Source: an uncultured Clostridium sp. (GTDB lineage Bacteria > Bacillota > Clostridia > Clostridiales > Clostridiaceae). From it: a stretch of 42,919 nt of DNA. A program made the position numbers and the translations under genes. The notes under the pieces were generated by a model that was not told the origin of the DNA, did no database searches, and saw only the letters and a program-made list of their open reading frames with translations. The stretch covers positions 1-42,919 of the forward strand of contig NZ_CAKVKB010000021.1 of assembly GCF_934754915.1 (NCBI RefSeq), read 5' to 3'. Below are positions 41,819 through 42,919 of the stretch, piece by piece; within the stretch, counting starts at the first letter, position 1; every line of letters starts with the position of its first letter.

Positions 41819-42835
41819 GTGGAAACATGTAAGAAAAAAAATATTATATTTCAATTGGGAGAAAATACGGGTAAGACAGATCATATTAAATTGGAAAATA
41901 ATAAGGATGCTTTTATAACTGAACCCATATCTGTATATCCCTCTAAAAGAATAAACTCATTTATTACCAAAAAGGTTACAGAATATGTAAGAGTAAATCA
42001 GATTTTAGATAAGATGTCTACTCTGCTGGAAAATGAAATTGTTTTAGAAATGAAAAGAGAAAGTTTTGAATTGAAAGAACTTAAAAAATTTCAAGAAGCT
42101 ATTTATAATTATTTAGATACAGATGATAACATAATACAGACTATTGTATTAAAGGGAAGTGAAAGAGATTCTATTTATAGACATAGTTTAAATGTAGCTA
42201 TCTTAGGAGCGATTGTTGGAAAATGGCTTGGATTTAGTGGAAACGATATTGATTATATAATTTATGCAGGTATTCTTTCTAATTTTGGAAAGTTAAAAAT
42301 TGACAGAAATATAATTAGTAAAAAAGGAACACTTACTAGAAATGAATATAACGTAGTTAAAACTTATCCAATAGCTGGCTATAAGTTCTTAAAGGAAAAT
42401 ACAAGTATAGATGATGAAATATTAAAGGCAGTTCTTATGCATCATGAAAGAGAAGATGGTTCTGGATATCCATTGGGAGTAAAGGGACAATCAATAAGTA
42501 ATATATCGAAAATAATTGCAATCTGTGATGTATTTGATGCAGCAAATTCAAATAGAGATTATAAAGAAAAAAAACCACCATTTGAAGCCTTAAGAGTAAT
42601 ACAGGAAGAAATGAAAAATGGAACATTAGATAAGGAATACTGCTGCGTATTCCTTGAACATATTATTAATTTATATCTTGGACAATCTGTAATATTAAAT
42701 AATGGAATATTTGCTGAAATAGTTAAGATGGATAAGAATTTCATTGAAAGACCAGTAGTATATATAAAAGAAGAAGATAAGTTTATAGACTTATCACTAG
42801 AGGATAAATTACATATAAAAGCGCTTGTATTTTAA
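41819..42835 (+). CDS. HD-GYP domain protein with degenerate HD motif
   Basis: A 338-residue cytosolic protein with a helical N-terminal region (about 1-105) and an HD-GYP-type domain (about 115-310). The first His (YRHSLN, about 122) and HHEREDGSGYPLGV (208-221) with the GYP are present, but the position of the HD pair in A(G)ILHDIGK is SN (YAGILSNFGKLKI, S154-N155). Loss of both metal ligands predicts no c-di-GMP phosphodiesterase activity, or altered activity. The start GTG 41819 follows GGGGGGA (41805-41811). Single gene; a GGDEF cyclase is encoded at 25785, not adjacent. Confidence 0.85.
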   Translation: METCKKKNIIFQLGENTGKTDHIKLENNKDAFITEPISVYPSKRINSFITKKVTEYVRVNQILDKMSTLLENEIVLEMKRESFELKELKKFQEAIYNYLDTDDNIIQTIVLKGSERDSIYRHSLNVAILGAIVGKWLGFSGNDIDYIIYAGILSNFGKLKIDRNIISKKGTLTRNEYNVVKTYPIAGYKFLKENTSIDDEILKAVLMHHEREDGSGYPLGVKGQSISNISKIIAICDVFDAANSNRDYKEKKPPFEALRVIQEEMKNGTLDKEYCCVFLEHIINLYLGQSVILNNGIFAEIVKMDKNFIERPVVYIKEEDKFIDLSLEDKLHIKALVF

Positions 42836-42919
42836 CTTAAACACTTGACTTGTGCATTAATTTAAGAAAATTTACCATTGGTTTTTAATTCGTGTTTTAC
42901 CATTATAATTTTTTATAAA
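42836..42919. other. Window edge, no gene seen
   Basis: The last 84 bp are AT-rich with no supported feature. Confidence 0.3.

Overview
The window reads as chromosome of a low-GC Firmicute. It is very AT-rich, has purine-rich Shine-Dalgarno sites, uses ATG/GTG/TTG starts, and carries protein families typical of Clostridium sensu stricto (the solventogenic/butyrate group would fit). The exact species cannot be fixed by eye. No rRNA, tRNA, CRISPR array, complete insertion sequence or prophage was seen.

Layout. (1) 1-5642, carbohydrate uptake: PTS IIA and IIB genes of the lactose/cellobiose type behind a textbook sigma-54 promoter, with IIC reduced to a 17-codon stub; then an ABC sugar importer (lipoprotein plus two permeases) without its own ATPase. 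(2) 5911-7008: a C-terminal remnant of phnX and an autoinhibited-type Fic protein. (3) 7194-18952, surface polysaccharide cluster: two GT2 transferases, LicD, a membrane-bound 4,6-dehydratase, a Wzy/ligase-like protein, UDP-GlcNAc 2-epimerase (opposite strand), a GT4, the initiating sugar-phosphate transferase and a WlbA-like oxidoreductase; galU and another GT4 follow at 23004-25578. No flippase or chain-length regulator is visible. (4) 19168-22647: a chemoreceptor and BrnQ. (5) 25785-36281, mixed housekeeping and signalling: a GAF-GGDEF cyclase, an AlbA/Schlafen-type protein, tyrS, a FliK-like plus FlhB-tail-like pair, a phosphoesterase, a DUF2225 protein, a RelQ-type ppGpp synthetase, a membrane-anchored unknown and a HesB-like protein. 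(6) 36783-38735: a methyltransferase-like gene coupled to dCTP deaminase, followed by a small graveyard of decayed genes, including what looks like a collapsed second copy of that gene pair. (7) 38922-42835: a three-gene ABC-2 exporter and an HD-GYP protein whose HD residues are lost.

The main structure not explained by genes is a dispersed, strictly intergenic repeat of about 80-130 bp. It has imperfect terminal inverted repeats (TATATTGCAA or TATATGTTC ends), an ACAATTGACAATT block and a central hairpin (GAAATCTT-TTC-AAGATTTC). At least a dozen full or partial copies occur in both orientations, with two alternative right halves. Several intergenic regions also carry unusually long (about 100-116 nt) AU-rich hairpins ending in U runs.
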